NCBI GenBank assembly: GCA_903944895.1
Contig: CAJATL010000275.1
Span: 1-55,290 of the forward strand
From: an uncultured Bacteroidota bacterium
GTDB taxonomy: Bacteria; Bacteroidota; Bacteroidia; Bacteroidales; 4484-276
DNA: 55,290 nt
Reading direction: 5' to 3'
Shown in pieces: positions 15,816 through 24,700 of this stretch. Numbering within the stretch: position 1 is the first letter of the stretch; each line of letters starts with the position of its first letter. A model generated the notes under the pieces. It saw only the letters and a list, made by a program, of their open reading frames with translations. It had not been told where the DNA came from and made no database searches. Position numbers and translations under genes: made by a program.

Positions 15816-16172
15816 TCAGATTATCCCGAGAGATTCACGTGTTTTGCGGGGTAAACTGTTCAGCACAAGCTGATAAGAATCGTCGATCCATTGCAAAATG
15901 AGCTTTTTTTCGATGGTTCCATCAATAAAAACCGTGTTCCAATGGCTTTTATTCATGTGATAACCGGGAGTTACCGCAGGATACAATTCTCTTAAAGCTA
16001 CAGCCTTTTCGGGATCACATTTCAGGTTAACCGACAATTGAATCTCATCCAACGGAAGCAGTGCAAACATTTTTCCTCCAACTTTAAATACTAAAGTTAC
16101 CTCATCAAATGGAGTGTTTTCGGTTACAAAATCTTTCGAAATGCAGTATTCCCTGATGTCTTCTACGTTCAT
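15816..16172 (-). CDS. MmcQ/YjbR family protein
   Basis: The start is placed at MNVEDIREYC (16172); an ATG two codons upstream (16178) is also possible. The ~118-aa product matches the MmcQ/YjbR fold: DIREYCISKDFVTENTPFDE, VFKVGGKMFALLPL, LKCDPEKAVALRELYPAVTPGYHMNKSHWNTV and an IDDSYQLVLNSLP C-terminus. These small cytoplasmic proteins have a CyaY-like, possibly DNA-binding, fold, but their role is unproven. It is a single gene, convergent with the DUF6132 gene. Confidence 0.9.
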   Translation of the reverse strand: MNVEDIREYCISKDFVTENTPFDEVTLVFKVGGKMFALLPLDEIQLSVNLKCDPEKAVALRELYPAVTPGYHMNKSHWNTVFIDGTIEKKLILQWIDDSYQLVLNSLPRKTRESLGII

Positions 16173-16237
16173 AAACAATTATTTAGATTTACAAATAGCC
16201 TGAAATAAGTTTTTTAATTCTCAAAAACAAAATTATT

Positions 16238-16364
16238 TATCTTTGCGGCATATTTATTAAAAATTAGATAATTAAAAAAAGTACTAAAAAATTACTTTTT
16301 TCAAAACTTAGCACAAAAATTGATAAATTTTTAGCAAGTTTCAAAATCTCAAAAGCTCACAAAT
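16238..16364 (+). promoter_or_regulatory. Promoter and long structured leader of the T9SS cargo gene
   Basis: TATCTTTG at 16238-16245 fits the Bacteroidota -7 consensus, giving a leader of about 110 nt. Within it, 16275-16283 and 16293-16301 (AAAAAAGTA / TACTTTTTT) form a perfect 9-bp stem. Its role is unknown. Confidence 0.5.
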
Positions 16365-17096
16365 ATGAAAAAGTTATTTTACTCAGTTCTGTTAATAGCC
16401 TTTGCAGCAGCGTTTGCCAATGCTCAGAGTTTTCAGTTTATTCACGAAGGTAACACAATTCCAAATGGCGGAACTATTCAGGTAAGTGATGATATTTCGC
16501 TTTTTGAAATTGTTGCCGAAATGGGCATTAAAAATATTACATCAAACCCGATAGATGCAAAACTCAGAAAATTTGAGGTTGACCTTCTTCCCGGGACTTC
16601 AAATCTTTTTTGCTGGGGATTGTGTTTCCCTCCATTTGTTTTTGAATCACCAAGTCCGGTGGTAATTCCACCAAACAGTGTTTGTGAAGAATTCAGCGGA
16701 CATTACACTGCCAATGGAATTTATGGTGTTTCGGTTATGAGATACACCGTTTTTGATGCTGCTCATGTTACAGATTCGGCCTATTTTTTTGTTGAATTTA
16801 ATGCTGGCACCGTTGGGTTAACTGATTACACCAACAATAAAATTTCGGTTTCAAATCCTTATCCTAATCCTGCAAAAAGCCAGACTTCGTTTAATTACCA
16901 GTTACCTGCCTACACCACAAATGCTTCAATTAAGATTCATAATCTTTTGGGTTCAGTTGTTAAGGACGTTCAATTGACTGGTCAGAGTGGAAAAGTTAGC
17001 GTAAATGTCAACGATTTGAATGACGGCGTTTATTTTTACTCAGTGGTTGTAAACAACGAAACTTACGAAACTAAAAGGTTGATTGTTTCGAGATAA
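16365..17096 (+). CDS. Secreted protein with T9SS type A C-terminal sorting domain
   Basis: This 243-aa protein has a Sec signal peptide (MKKLFYSVLLIAFAAAFANA) and ends in a type IX secretion C-terminal domain of about 80 residues: ISVSNPYPNPAKSQTSFNY, IKIHNLLGSVVKDV, LNDGVYFYSVVVN and a final ETKRLIVSR. T9SS cargo crosses the outer membrane and is released or attached to surface glycolipid. The middle (residues ~25-155) is a beta-rich domain of unknown function containing two Cys (FCWGLCFP). A strong terminator follows. It implies a T9SS encoded elsewhere in the genome. Confidence 0.88.
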   Translation: MKKLFYSVLLIAFAAAFANAQSFQFIHEGNTIPNGGTIQVSDDISLFEIVAEMGIKNITSNPIDAKLRKFEVDLLPGTSNLFCWGLCFPPFVFESPSPVVIPPNSVCEEFSGHYTANGIYGVSVMRYTVFDAAHVTDSAYFFVEFNAGTVGLTDYTNNKISVSNPYPNPAKSQTSFNYQLPAYTTNASIKIHNLLGSVVKDVQLTGQSGKVSVNVNDLNDGVYFYSVVVNNETYETKRLIVSR

Positions 17097-17114
17097 TAAA
17101 ATATTTACACGCAT

Positions 17115-17150
17115 AAAAAAAAGCCCTTCGTTTACGGAGGGCTTTTTTTT
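17115..17150. terminator. Bidirectional intrinsic terminator
   Basis: GCCCTTCG pairs with CGGAGGGC around a TTTA loop, flanked by eight A on the left and eight T on the right. It can end transcription from the T9SS cargo gene (plus) and from metK (minus). Confidence 0.88.
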
Positions 17151-17167
17151 GTGGGGTGTTTTTTAGA

Positions 17168-18469
17168 TCAGATACCAAATTCTTTTTTAAGAATTTCGAC
17201 GTAATCTAATTTTTCCCAGGTAAAAAACTCAACAGTTTTAAAGTTCTTCTCCTTACCATCAACAACTTTTTTAAAGGTGTCAGCATCCTGATAAAAAACC
17301 TCAACGTCTTCTTTGTAATGGTCTCTTCCAAAGTGACCATAAGTAGCAGTTGGCAGGTAAATCGGATTTTTCAGCCCGAATCTTTTCAAAATTGCATAAG
17401 GTCGGAGGTCGAAAATTTTCTCAACTTTTTCAGCAATTTCGCTGTCCTTCAGCGTTTGTCCCTGGCTATTTTTGGTTTTTGCAGTCCCAAAAGTATTAAT
17501 AAACAAACCAACAGGTTCTGCAACGCCGATTGCGTAAGCTACCTGAACCAGGACTTCATCAGCAATTCCGGCGGCAACCAGATTCTTGGCAATATGCCGT
17601 GTGGCGTAGGCTGCCGATCTGTCAACTTTTGAAGGGTCTTTGCCCGAAAAAGCACCACCGCCATGAGCGCCTCTTCCACCATACGTATCAACGATGATTT
17701 TGCGGCCGGTAAGTCCGGTATCGCCGTGAGGCCCGCCAATTACAAACTTTCCGGTTGGATTAACATGCAATTTGTAATCATGATCGAATAACTTTTGGAT
17801 ATTTTCCGGCAGTTCTTTCTTAACCCTCGGAATTAAAATTTCCTGTACATCTTTTCTGATTTTTGCCAACATGGCATCATCTTCATCAAAATCGTCGTGT
17901 TGGGTCGAAACCACAATTGCATCAATGCTTAAAGGGTTTTTGTCGTCATCATATTTGATGGTAACCTGTGATTTTGAATCGGGGCCGAGGTAGGTCATTT
18001 CTTTGCCTTCATGCCTGATTGCCGCGAGTTGTTGTAAAAAAATATGCGCAAGTTCGATAGGCATCGGCATTAAATTAGCCATTTCGCTGGTGGCATAACC
18101 AAACATCATCCCTTGATCGCCGGCACCTTGGTCTTCTTCACGCTCGCGGACAACTCCCTGATTGATGTCGCCGGATTGTTCATGAATTGCCGAGATAACG
18201 CCGCAGGAGTCTCCATCAAAGCGGTACGATTGTTTGGTGTAGCCGATTTTTTTGATTATGCGTCGGGCAACGTCCTGCACATCAACATAACCGTTGGTAC
18301 GAACCTCGCCACTCAGCACTGCCAGGCCTGTGGTAACAAGCGTTTCGCAAGCGACTTTCGATTCTTTGTCTTGTTTTAAAAACTCATCAAGCAGGGCATC
18401 AGAAATTTGATCAGCAACTTTATCGGGATGCCCCTCCGATACTGATTCAGAAGTGAATAAATAACTCAT
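17168..18469 (-). CDS. metK: S-adenosylmethionine synthetase
   Basis: This 433-aa protein makes S-adenosylmethionine from methionine and ATP. Signatures: [18 protein letters not shown] near the N-terminus, [12 protein letters not shown] (methionine/ATP site), [20 protein letters not shown] and [19 protein letters not shown]. Length exceeds the E. coli enzyme (384 aa) but is usual for Bacteroidota. It is a single-gene unit bounded by a terminator and by a long leader upstream (18470-18636) with features like a SAM-II riboswitch, suggesting feedback by its product. Confidence 0.97.
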   Translation of the reverse strand: MSYLFTSESVSEGHPDKVADQISDALLDEFLKQDKESKVACETLVTTGLAVLSGEVRTNGYVDVQDVARRIIKKIGYTKQSYRFDGDSCGVISAIHEQSGDINQGVVREREEDQGAGDQGMMFGYATSEMANLMPMPIELAHIFLQQLAAIRHEGKEMTYLGPDSKSQVTIKYDDDKNPLSIDAIVVSTQHDDFDEDDAMLAKIRKDVQEILIPRVKKELPENIQKLFDHDYKLHVNPTGKFVIGGPHGDTGLTGRKIIVDTYGGRGAHGGGAFSGKDPSKVDRSAAYATRHIAKNLVAAGIADEVLVQVAYAIGVAEPVGLFINTFGTAKTKNSQGQTLKDSEIAEKVEKIFDLRPYAILKRFGLKNPIYLPTATYGHFGRDHYKEDVEVFYQDADTFKKVVDGKEKNFKTVEFFTWEKLDYVEILKKEFGI

Positions 18470-18531
18470 TATCGTAAAGATTTTAAAATTAAATAAATGT
18501 TAATCAGGAAACTTTGATGACGGCAGGATGG

Positions 18532-18548
18532 TAAAACAACTTGTTTTA
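18532..18548 (-). repeat. Palindrome in the metK leader
   Basis: TAAAACAA and TTGTTTTA flank a single base, a 17-bp perfect palindrome. It overlaps the 3' edge of the SAM-II-like core, so it could form a hairpin competing with the riboswitch pseudoknot. Confidence 0.6.
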
Positions 18549-18590
18549 GCATTTTTTTTAATGGTTGCAATCAATCAAATCCTTCCATTG
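18541..18590 (-). ncRNA. Candidate SAM-II-type riboswitch in the metK leader
   Basis: Read on the minus strand the leader contains, in order, AATGG (18589-18585), GATTTGATTGATTGCAA, CCATT (18564-18560), an A-rich linker and ATGCTAAAACAA. AATGG/CCATT can form P1, the loop holds GATTT and TTGCA as in SAM-II, and GCTAAA follows. TTG in the loop can pair with CAA after GCTAAAA, where a known SAM-II has CC and GG. A 3-nt AAG between P1 and GATTT is atypical. The position before the SAM synthetase gene supports it; matching is from memory, not a covariance search. Confidence 0.5.
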
Positions 18591-18636
18591 TTCAATAAAC
18601 TTAAAACACATTAATGCTGTGAATAATGTGTGGGCG

Positions 18637-18644
18637 CAAAAATA
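18637..18644 (-). promoter_or_regulatory. -7 box of metK promoter (TATTTTTG)
   Basis: On the minus strand TATTTTTGC fits TAnnTTTG. It lies ~170 bp upstream of the metK ATG, giving a long leader whose first part can fold as an 8-bp hairpin (ACACATTA/TAATGTGT, 18606-18631). Confidence 0.5.
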
Positions 18645-18672
18645 ATGTTTTTTTCTTCAGGTGTGTTAAAAA

Positions 18673-19581
18673 TCAATTTTTTGTCAGTTGCCGGAAAATT
18701 TCTTCGAGGCTGTGTTCCTGCCTTTGTAAAGTTTGGATGGTGAGTTTATTTTCGGTAGCCAGGTTAAAAATCGCAGGGCGGATGTCAATACCCGATAGTG
18801 AGGAAATTTTGAGCGTTTTTTCGTCCGGTTTTTCGATGGATTTGATGTTTTTGAGCGACTCGAAGAGTTTTGAATCAACATGTTCTTTAAAGCTGATAAT
18901 AAGGATTTCTTCTTCTTTATTGTCTTTATGAAGGTTTGCTGTGGAGTCGTCGGCAACGATTTTGCCTTTATGGATGATAATTACCCGGTCGCAGATGGCT
19001 TCGACTTCCTGCATGATATGTGTTGACAGCATCACCGTTTTTTCGGCTCCGATTTTTCTGATCAGATTCCTGATCTCTGATAACTGGTTGGGGTCAAGCC
19101 CCGAAGTTGGTTCATCGAGAATGAGTACTGAAGGATTATGAATGAGCGCCTGCGCCAGCCCCACGCGCTGACGGTAACCTTTCGAAAGTGCTGCAATCTT
19201 CTTTTTATACTCAGATTGCAAACCTGTCATTTCGATCATCTCGTCCACACGGCTTTTCAGATCAGGAAGTTTGTAAATTCCCCCGATAAAACCGAGGTAT
19301 TCTTTAACATACATTTCAAGGTAAAGTGGGTTATGCTCGGGAAGGTAGCCGATAATTTTCCTGACTTCAATGGAATTTTCCTGAACATCCAGATCGTTAA
19401 CAGAAGCTTCGCCTGAGGTAGGAGGGATAAAACAGGTGAGGATTTTCATCATGGTTGTTTTACCTGCGCCGTTTGGTCCAAGCAGACCTGTAATTTGCCC
19501 GGGTTTTATTTCGAGCGAAATATTATCCAGCGCTTTCTGCTGGCCATAAACCTTTGTTAAATTCTTTACCCTGAGCGACAT
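18673..19581 (-). CDS. gldA: Gliding-motility ABC transporter ATPase GldA
   Basis: This 302-aa ABC ATPase has Walker A GPNGAGKTT (~residue 35), signature LSKGYRQRVGLAQAL, Walker B LILDEPTSGLDP and the H-loop STHIMQEVEAICD, plus a C-terminal ~80-residue domain (LKISSLSGIDIRPAIF...). The whole sequence is GldA-like. In Flavobacterium GldA works with GldF and GldG as an ABC exporter required for gliding and T9SS function. No gldF/gldG are adjacent here, so partners must be elsewhere. Presence does not prove gliding, because GldA homologues occur in non-gliding Bacteroidota. Confidence 0.85.
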   Translation of the reverse strand: MSLRVKNLTKVYGQQKALDNISLEIKPGQITGLLGPNGAGKTTMMKILTCFIPPTSGEASVNDLDVQENSIEVRKIIGYLPEHNPLYLEMYVKEYLGFIGGIYKLPDLKSRVDEMIEMTGLQSEYKKKIAALSKGYRQRVGLAQALIHNPSVLILDEPTSGLDPNQLSEIRNLIRKIGAEKTVMLSTHIMQEVEAICDRVIIIHKGKIVADDSTANLHKDNKEEEILIISFKEHVDSKLFESLKNIKSIEKPDEKTLKISSLSGIDIRPAIFNLATENKLTIQTLQRQEHSLEEIFRQLTKN

Positions 19582-19734
19582 GGCCGGAATTTTCTTTTAA
19601 ATTTTTATCAAAAACTTCATAAAAAAAGAACTGACCTGAATTGTGGTTCCTGAATTTTTCCTGTTATCAGCAAAAGTGATCATGGAAAATATTTTTGGAC
19701 AATCCGGGTCAGTTCATCAAATCGTAATCGAAGC

Positions 19735-20859
19735 TTAGTTATTCAGCATAACTGGCATCACGAGCATCAAAATATCAACATTCTGGTTTTCTTCATCAAC
19801 AGGGATGAGCAAGCCAGCGCGGTTAGGCTGCGACATTTCGATAATCACCTCTTCGGTGCCTGTATTGTTGAGCATTTCCTGGAGGAACTTTGAGTTGAAC
19901 CCGATTTCCATGTCTTCGCCTTCGAAGTTACAATTGAGCCTTTCGCGGGCTTCATTTGAATAGTCGATGTCTTCGGCCGAAAGAACAAGTTCTTTTCCCG
20001 AAATTTTAAACCTGATCTGGTGTGTGGATTGATTTGCAAAAATCGAAACACGTTTTATCGAATTAAGCAGCGGAATCCGCTCGATGTGCAATTTGTTAGG
20101 ATTGTCGATCGGAATTACGGCTGTGTAATTCGGGTATTTTCCTTCGATGAGTTTACAAACGAGGTGCACATTGCCGAATGAGAAGAAGGCGTTTTTGTTG
20201 TTGTACTCGATTTTAACTTCAATATCGTTGTGCGTTAAAATGTTTTTGAGCTGGTTTAACGGCTTGGTTGGCAGAATGATGGATGCTTCATTGTCTGATT
20301 TTACATCAAGCCTGCTGTAGCGAACTAATTTATGTGCATCTGTGGCAACAAATGAAGTCTGATCTTCGGACATCTCGAGGTAAACTCCCGACATAACAGG
20401 TCTTAATTCGTCGTTGCCGGCAGCAAAAACAGTTTTTGCAATGGCTTCGGCAAGGGTGAGCGAATTAATATTAAACGAGTATCCTCCTTCAACCACGGGA
20501 GTTACAGGATATTCTTCGCCATTGTGGCCGCTGAGTTTATATTTTCCTTCGCCTGCCAGCATTTCAACTGCAAAATTGTCGTCGTTAATGTTGAAAGTTA
20601 CAGGAATGTCAGGTAAAGTTTTTAGGGTGTCGAGCAGGATTTTGGCCGGGATGGCAACAATTCCTTTTTCTTCACTCATGGTAAGAAGAATTTTTACCGA
20701 CATCGTAGTTTCCAGGTCTGATGCGGTGATTTTTAAAGTTTCTTCATTAATCTCGAAGAGAAAGTCATCAAGAATAGGCAAGGTGTTGTTTGAGCTTAAC
20801 ACTCCGCTGATGGATTGTAAATTTTTAAGTAATAAATTACTTGATACAATGAATTTCAT
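19735..20859 (-). CDS. dnaN: DNA polymerase III beta subunit (sliding clamp)
   Basis: This 374-aa protein has the three-domain beta clamp: N-terminal MKFIVSSNLLLKNLQSISGV, IPAKILLDTLKTLPD, middle VMSGVYLEMSEDQTSFVATDAHKLVRY, and C-terminal VPVDEENQNVDILMLVMPVML. As a dimer it encircles DNA and tethers polymerase and repair proteins. Length is full. It is not next to dnaA or recF, which is common in Bacteroidota, so the locus gives no evidence for a replication origin. Confidence 0.97.
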   Translation of the reverse strand: MKFIVSSNLLLKNLQSISGVLSSNNTLPILDDFLFEINEETLKITASDLETTMSVKILLTMSEEKGIVAIPAKILLDTLKTLPDIPVTFNINDDNFAVEMLAGEGKYKLSGHNGEEYPVTPVVEGGYSFNINSLTLAEAIAKTVFAAGNDELRPVMSGVYLEMSEDQTSFVATDAHKLVRYSRLDVKSDNEASIILPTKPLNQLKNILTHNDIEVKIEYNNKNAFFSFGNVHLVCKLIEGKYPNYTAVIPIDNPNKLHIERIPLLNSIKRVSIFANQSTHQIRFKISGKELVLSAEDIDYSNEARERLNCNFEGEDMEIGFNSKFLQEMLNNTGTEEVIIEMSQPNRAGLLIPVDEENQNVDILMLVMPVMLNN

Positions 20860-21115
20860 TTTATTCGATATTTCGCTGATTAATACTATTTTATTTATTA
20901 TTATTCTGATTTTCGGACTGACCGATCAAACGTTGTTTATTAAATTTTGTTTCAATATCATAAGTTACACGAAAAGAATGAAATAAAGAATTTTTAAGTG
21001 GTCTTTAGTTCCATAAATCCTTGTCGAAAACTCATTTTAGATTTTGTACAATATTAGCAAAAAAAGTGGAATGCAATCAATTAAGATTATCGTTTTTTAT
21101 GAATATCCAGATAAT

Positions 21116-21757
21116 TCATCGGGTTTTTGACTTCTTTTTGAAGCTAAATTTCGATTCAGTACCTGTTAAAAGCCGCTTGATATTTGTCCGGTGGGTGAAT
21201 GGCACAAATAGTGCCACAAAAATTGCTAATACGATTAATGGCACCGATTTCTGATCGAAAAGAAAAACCACCGCCAACGGAAAACTTAGGGAAGCGATGA
21301 TGGAGGATAAAGAAACATAATGTGAAATTGTTAAAATCGCCACAAAAAGCATAAAAACCACCAGCGCCGATTCGGGGTAAAGAGCAATGCCAACGCCAAG
21401 CAGGGTTGCAATTCCTTTGCCACCTCTGAATTGTGCAAAAACAGGATAAACGTGCCCGAGAACTGCTGCGGTGCCGAGTGTAATCTTGTACCAGACCAGA
21501 TTTTCGGGGGAAAAACCGGCGGGCGAAAAATAATGCCAGAGATAAATGGCAAACCATCCTTTAAAAACATCGAACAACATCACCGGAACACCGGCTTTTG
21601 CACCCAAAACCCTGAGGGTATTTGTGGCTCCGGCGTTACCACTACCTTCGTTACGGACGTCGATACCGTAAAAAATTTTACCTATCCACACCGAAGATGG
21701 GATTGAGCCAGCCAGGTAGGCAAGAACAATTCCTGCCGCTAAATACAAATTCTCCAT
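21116..21757 (-). CDS. plsY: Glycerol-3-phosphate acyltransferase PlsY
   Basis: This 213-aa integral membrane protein transfers acyl groups from acyl-phosphate to glycerol-3-phosphate, the first step of phospholipid synthesis. Signatures: LAGSIPSSVWIGKIFYGIDVR, NEGSGNAGATNTLRVLG, FDVFKGWFAIYLW and FRGGKGIATLLG. At least five hydrophobic segments are visible. The ATG follows the stop of the large exported protein gene (21761) by a few bases, so the two are probably one operon. Confidence 0.96.
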   Translation of the reverse strand: MENLYLAAGIVLAYLAGSIPSSVWIGKIFYGIDVRNEGSGNAGATNTLRVLGAKAGVPVMLFDVFKGWFAIYLWHYFSPAGFSPENLVWYKITLGTAAVLGHVYPVFAQFRGGKGIATLLGVGIALYPESALVVFMLFVAILTISHYVSLSSIIASLSFPLAVVFLFDQKSVPLIVLAIFVALFVPFTHRTNIKRLLTGTESKFSFKKKSKTR

Positions 21758-21760
21758 ATT

Positions 21761-24700
21761 TTATTCACTTTCTTTATCTTCCTCTGACGAACGCACGCTC
21801 CTGAGGAAACTATTTTTCTTTTGTATTGTCGAGATGATGTAACGATACGCAGTTTCATCTTTTTTTGCATCATCTTTTCTGCTTTCGGTGGTTACATCCC
21901 GAATAAATTTATTGAATTCGGTTTGTGATGAAATCGCCTGCATAACGTTGCTGCTGTAAGTAAAAAAGTACCAGTTGCGGCGGTCGATTTCGATGTAAAT
22001 ATTCAGGATGTCTCCGCTGCGACGTCTCACAATTTCGATAAAACCCTCATAATATTTGTTTAGCGGTTCCCCCAGGATATTTCCAATTCCAATCGGTCCG
22101 CTTGAAATGTACGAACGTTTTTCGTTGTTGTACGAAAATTTTACGTCGGTAAACATAAAACATTTTTTCAAAGCTTCGGGAATTTTCCTGATCGAACCAT
22201 ACAAATTCATATCAGCAAGTACCTGATCGGCTTCTTGTTTCCCTAACATTTCGAGGTAAGAAGTGGTGATCTTAGGCATTGCCAGATCAACGCCAGTGGC
22301 ATTTGCCAGGTCGAGTTCGGCGCGCATATTTTTGAGGGCTTCTTCAATAAAAAAGAAGTCAACGGTGAGTACCACATCAAAATTTGTGGAGTCGGGAATG
22401 ATAAAATGGTTGATATTTCCGTAAGAGCTAACTTTCACCTGGCCAAAATCAACACCAAAATTAATCTGGCCGCTTCCGGTTATTTCACAGCCAGCAACAT
22501 CCAGCTTCATAAAACGGGTTTTCGGGTCGGTTTTATCCGTTAAACTCGAGTCGGTTTCGGCTGTAATCAGCAATTCATCCCCGTTCTTACGGGTAAAAAT
22601 ATCCCCTTCCACCGACAACATCAAAGTGTCGCTGTAATATTCCTTCCGCGACAGGAATGCCGGGTAAACCTTGTTATTTTCGTTGGAGTGGAAAAATCCT
22701 GCATAAAGTTTTTTTGCTGCAAATTCTTCCGGCTCCTTTTCAACCGGCAGGATTACGCGGTCAGGGTCGATCTGCTGATTAAATTTAACCCATCTCGAAA
22801 AATCGGGTTTACAATCCTGCAAAAGCATGTAGGCACCGTCGAAATTAAGAAACGGGTTTGTGGCATTTAAAGTAACATCGCCCCTGAAGGCAAATCGTGG
22901 GCTTAGCCTGAATTCCTGCTCGGGGGTAATTTTTCCGTTGGCGAAGGTGTGATAGCTGGAATCGACGGCTATGTTTTCGAAAAATATCGTCTGGGCATTT
23001 CCCGACGAATCGCTGTAAACCGACGAACCAGAGGCTTTGTAGGAATATTTCGATTCGATGGCAACTTTTGCATCGGTTATTAAATGGCGTTTTGTGGCTG
23101 TGTCGGCAATGATGGTGGCATTAGCCAACGGCTGAATGAGCGCGTTTTTTTCGATCTGAATTATTCCATCAACCGGGAAAATGGCAGCGTCGGCAACCCG
23201 GATAATTTTTACATCTTCGGCTCGCAGGATGTTCGTTTTGAGGTTATAATTGGCTTTTAAGGAGAAAAACTTCAGCGAATCCTGCAAAGGGTTTGTCGAA
23301 ATAAATTCAGATCCCGAAAGGTCAACATCAATAATTTCCTTTAAGGTCAATTTATCGAAGTCTGGAATTCCTTCGCTGAGAAATTTTTGCATATCGAGTT
23401 CATTTTTTTCGATAAACCAGGTAAATTCATCCATAAAACAGATAAATTTATTAACAGGAAAATCGATTTTTGAATTTGATCCGCTGGTTTCGAATTTGCC
23501 GATTTTATCCTCAAAATCAATAAAAGCCTTAAAAATGCTTGTTGATAGGGCGATGTTTGAATTATCGAACGAATTCAGCCGGAAGTCGGAGGAATCAGCA
23601 TAAAATGAATGGTCGGAATACACAAAATGCTCTGAGTCCATTTCGGCATCAAAAAACTTCATGGAGCCATTGCCGGTGAGGCCGGAAGGAGTGAGAGCAA
23701 GCCCTCCATTTAAGGTGGATAAATTTTCGTATATTTTGAAAGCTGAATCAGTGGTGGCCACCATCATCGAATCTTTGTAAGGCATCCAGCGCTGCAGGAG
23801 ACGTTGGCCTGTAACTGAAGGATAATCAACCTGAGCGCCGGTTTTTTTCAGGATTTCAAACTGCTCAATTCGGGCATTTGTCGAGTCGAGATAGAAAATA
23901 ATATCGTTGGTTTTGGATTTTGAGTTCAAAAAGCTGAGGTCTCCTTTTCCCTTTAATCCTTCCAGGCTTAGGAAAATCTGAGACGAAAAAGTGCCTTTTC
24001 CACCATAAACCGGAAATCCGGCAAGTGGCGTGGCAGTGGTGAAACCTAACGAATAATCCGGCTGAATAGTCAGTGGAATGGGCATTTCCGGAAAGATGCC
24101 ACCTGAAGTGAGCGATCCTTTAAAACTTAAGCCATCGGTCGAAAAACTCTCCAGGCTTTCGATCAAAAAAGGTTCGAGAGAATAGTAAAAACTCTTGCGA
24201 TTGTAGGCTTTCGCAAAAACCGAATCCTTGTCGTAATAAACAAAAGAAGGATTTTTACTATTAAAAACGGGGTATTTGGCATAATGGCGCAGCCCGTTTT
24301 TGTTGGTCGGATAATCAACGAGCAAATCGCCGCTGAGGTCCGAAATAATGGTTTTTACATCCACAAGGTCATAAACACCGTTTTTATTTTTTTCGAACGA
24401 TTTAACCTTGAAACGCATGTTTTCGATGGTGGGTAAATTTAGCCTGAAAGTGTCGTACTCAAAAGAGCAGTCTTTGGCCAAAAACTCAAAAAGGCCTGCT
24501 TTAATCTTTCCTGAAAACAGGAAATCTCTGTTTTTGCGTAAAATCACCTCCTCGTTCGAAGGGTAAATGTAAACTTGCTGCGAATCGCTGAGCGAAACTT
24601 CAGGGACTCCCCGGATGGTAAGGTCGAAATTTGCGAGGTTCAATGTGGCGTTGTTCTCGTTTTCGACTTTCGATGAAAATGAAATCACATCATAATCGGT

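Noticed and set aside
19735-20859. Replication origin near dnaN
   Set aside because: No dnaA, no cluster of DnaA boxes and no origin-type AT-rich repeats were seen around dnaN.
20414-20986. 190-codon plus-strand frame opposite dnaN
   Set aside because: It lies antisense to the conserved dnaN coding sequence and has no recognisable domain.
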